A DNA stretch of 64,000 nucleotides from Maribacter thermophilus (lineage in GTDB: Bacteria; Bacteroidota; Bacteroidia; Flavobacteriales; Flavobacteriaceae): the NCBI RefSeq assembly GCF_001020565.1, contig NZ_LDAS01000001.1, forward strand, positions 162,402 to 226,401, read 5' to 3'. Below are positions 62,643 to 64,000 of the stretch, in pieces. The translations under genes and the position numbers were made by a program. The notes beneath the pieces are model-generated. The model made no database searches. It was given only the letters and a program-made list of their open reading frames with translations, and was not told the DNA's origin. Every line of letters begins with the position of its first letter. Position 1 is the stretch's first letter.

Positions 62643-63896
62643 TTAATTGATCTTCCTTTTAACGAACCATACGTCTTCAAGGCTCAGGTTAAGGGTAAGT
62701 AAATGATACTGTTCTTTTATAACTACATTTTGGATCTTACCTCTGTTTCCAAAGCTATAGGAAAGATTTAGGAAAGAACTTCTGCCGCTGTGCAGCGGTA
62801 TGCCTATACCTCCGGTAATGTTGTATCCGTCTATTTTTTTATTGCCGATAGACAAGTTTCCGTCGTCGTAGTTGTAACCTAGGCGATATTGGATCCTGTC
62901 TTTATACTTGTAGCTTGTCGCATTTTTTTGGTACTCCAATCCTATGGCGTACACATTTTGATCCACATAATGGCCTATTGCCTCTTCTTGGTCGGTTTCT
63001 GACCAATAGTTTTTCTTGTAATCGGCACTTATGGTCCAAGAATTAAATACAGTGGCTCCTATTCCCAGACCAACTTCCAAGGGCAAGGTGAAATCGTCAA
63101 CAGACTCAACGGTTTCATCCTCTACGGTTACTTCGGCGCCATCCAGTGTTTTTATCACGTTTCTGGTTACCTTGCCGCTTAAGCTGGTTGGAAATTGAAT
63201 GGTACTACCAATGGTAATCTTGTCCGAGAGGTCAAACTGCAAACCTGTAGATACCCTAAAACCTGAATAATTGGTTTTTTCGCTGGATTCAAAGTAGCTG
63301 CCCGAGACATAAAAACTTTCATTTTCTTCGATATTGCCAAAAAGAAAGGATCCAGAAATACCAAACCTGATATTATCGTTTATTTGGTACCCTAGGTTCA
63401 TTTTAAGGTCGCTAAGCCCCCCCAGGCCACTAATGGTGCTTTCAAAAGTATCTGTAGAGCCTTCTATATTTGTCTCTATCCCAACAACGGAATACCCGAC
63501 CTCGCTATAGGGGACCAAACTTACACCTGCTCCGAATCCTTGCCCTATAGGGAAGGCGAACGCAAGATTCGAGAAGTTAAAGTTTGTCTTTTTTTCAGAA
63601 TCGTAATTGTTTGAATATTCGTTGAATTGGCCTTTCAGTCCCACGTCGTACAAAAATGAATTTCTTGGAACCAATGAAAATGTGGCCGGATTTAAATTAT
63701 TGATACTTCCAATATTTTTTAGACCTATACCACTATAGCCCAACCCGTTTGATTTGCCGATACTTGCTTGGTTTACGATACCAAGCCCGTATAGTGAGTA
63801 TGGAGAACTGGTAAGGGCCTCAGACTGTGAATAGGCCGTGGTACCTGCCACGACGGTAAGTGTAAAAAGTATTCTTGTAAGGTTAATCTTCATCAT
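62643..63896 (-). CDS. Outer membrane beta-barrel protein (porin/transport-like)
   Basis: This 417-residue protein has a Sec signal peptide (MMKINLTRILFTLTVVAG..., ending AYSQ). The body is beta-rich. The start SPYSLYGLGIVNQASIGKSN and the segment NLNPATFSLVPRNSFLYDVG resemble the FadL/OmpP1-like outer membrane proteins common in Bacteroidota. It is probably an outer membrane channel for a hydrophobic solute, but no substrate can be named. The start is the ATG at 63896 or the next at 63893; both overlap the stop of the upstream gene. Confidence 0.85.
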   Translation of the reverse strand: MMKINLTRILFTLTVVAGTTAYSQSEALTSSPYSLYGLGIVNQASIGKSNGLGYSGIGLKNIGSINNLNPATFSLVPRNSFLYDVGLKGQFNEYSNNYDSEKKTNFNFSNLAFAFPIGQGFGAGVSLVPYSEVGYSVVGIETNIEGSTDTFESTISGLGGLSDLKMNLGYQINDNIRFGISGSFLFGNIEENESFYVSGSYFESSEKTNYSGFRVSTGLQFDLSDKITIGSTIQFPTSLSGKVTRNVIKTLDGAEVTVEDETVESVDDFTLPLEVGLGIGATVFNSWTISADYKKNYWSETDQEEAIGHYVDQNVYAIGLEYQKNATSYKYKDRIQYRLGYNYDDGNLSIGNKKIDGYNITGGIGIPLHSGRSSFLNLSYSFGNRGKIQNVVIKEQYHLLTLNLSLEDVWFVKRKIN

Positions 63897-64000
63897 ATAT
63901 GGCATAAGTAATTTCTAAAACAGTTTCAAATGAGTCTTTACTATTTCCTTGAAGGATAAATCGATTGACCTCAGATATATAGTCACTTGGAAATAGAATT
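63883..64000 (-). CDS. C-terminal end of an unidentified upstream gene (cut by window edge)
   Basis: An open frame enters from the right edge and stops at 63883-63885, 38 codons inside the window. The translation includes FPSDYISEVNRF and SFETVLEITYAIYDED. It overlaps the start of the outer membrane protein gene by 11 to 14 bases in another frame, which fits a co-transcribed upstream gene. No family is recognised from so short a piece. Confidence 0.5.
   Translation of the reverse strand, partial: ILFPSDYISEVNRFILQGNSKDSFETVLEITYAIYDED

Overview
The window is chromosomal DNA of a member of the Bacteroidota, most likely a (probably marine) Flavobacteriaceae. The signs are AT-rich coding sequence, few Shine-Dalgarno motifs, promoters with the Bacteroidota -7 element TAnnTTTG, many lipoproteins and Sec signal peptides ending in AQ or SQ, FAS1, DUF1080, head-GIN and DUF4097-like envelope proteins, a six-domain ribosomal protein S1, and the guaA/LysM-receptor/OsmC gene order. 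I see no rRNA, tRNA, CRISPR array, insertion sequence, prophage or integron. The only recombinase is the housekeeping XerD. No gene-free stretch exceeds 300 bases; the longest (about 250 to 280 bases, at 9633-9882, 11905-12186, 26166-26440 and 60424-60690) are annotated below.

Layout. 1-4001: the 3' part of guaA, a five-LysM receptor-like protein and an OsmC-type protein. 4103-5725: a small barrel-like exported protein and a hydroxypyruvate-isomerase-like TIM barrel, both on the minus strand. 5776-9632: a DUF3820 protein, pyrG and yidC. 9883-14915: a four-FAS1 lipoprotein, mnmA, a nitronate monooxygenase and a small lipoprotein. 15083-26165: an exported catabolic and sensory region with a HEAT/c-haem dehydrogenase lipoprotein, a DUF1080 protein, an M28 peptidase, a Gfo/Idh-type oxidoreductase, an orphan histidine kinase and an M20 peptidase. 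26441-33772: a glycine-rich exported protein, then a tightly overlapping six-gene minus-strand operon (SpoIIM-like, membrane protein, DUF4129, DUF4350, MoxR ATPase, DUF58) with a divergent RDD gene. 33776-44643: a TRIC/YadS-like channel, cyclophilin, NUDIX, PlsC-type acyltransferase, an ECF sigma factor with a membrane partner, an M20D amidohydrolase, NDH-2, xerD, aroQ, DUF3817 and lpd. 44878-52879: msrB, a collagen-motif lipoprotein, glgB, a GH31 glucosidase, an M48 protease lipoprotein and an MFS/UMF1 permease. 52934-55894: an ECF sigma / anti-sigma-like / beta-repeat / head-GIN cassette. 56019-64000: a sugar acetyltransferase, lon, cmk, a BON-LysM-like protein, rpsA, an outer membrane protein and the tail of an upstream gene.

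Functional themes. Nucleotide synthesis (guaA, pyrG, cmk), envelope building (yidC, acyltransferase, LysM proteins), protein quality control (lon, cyclophilin, M48, msrB) and energy metabolism (NDH-2, lpd) form the housekeeping background. The exported DUF1080, Gfo/Idh, sugar-isomerase-like and c-haem dehydrogenase proteins suggest extracytoplasmic oxidative breakdown of sugars, possibly through 3-keto intermediates. Two ECF sigma factors, both with non-ATG start codons, sit next to membrane partners; one drives a cassette of repeat-rich surface proteins. The least understood parts are the MoxR operon, the sigma/beta-repeat cassette and several regulatory layouts: overlapping divergent starts at 35115-35118, an apparently leaderless xerD/aroQ pair, and the rpsA leader. 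No entirely new system can be proven from sequence alone.
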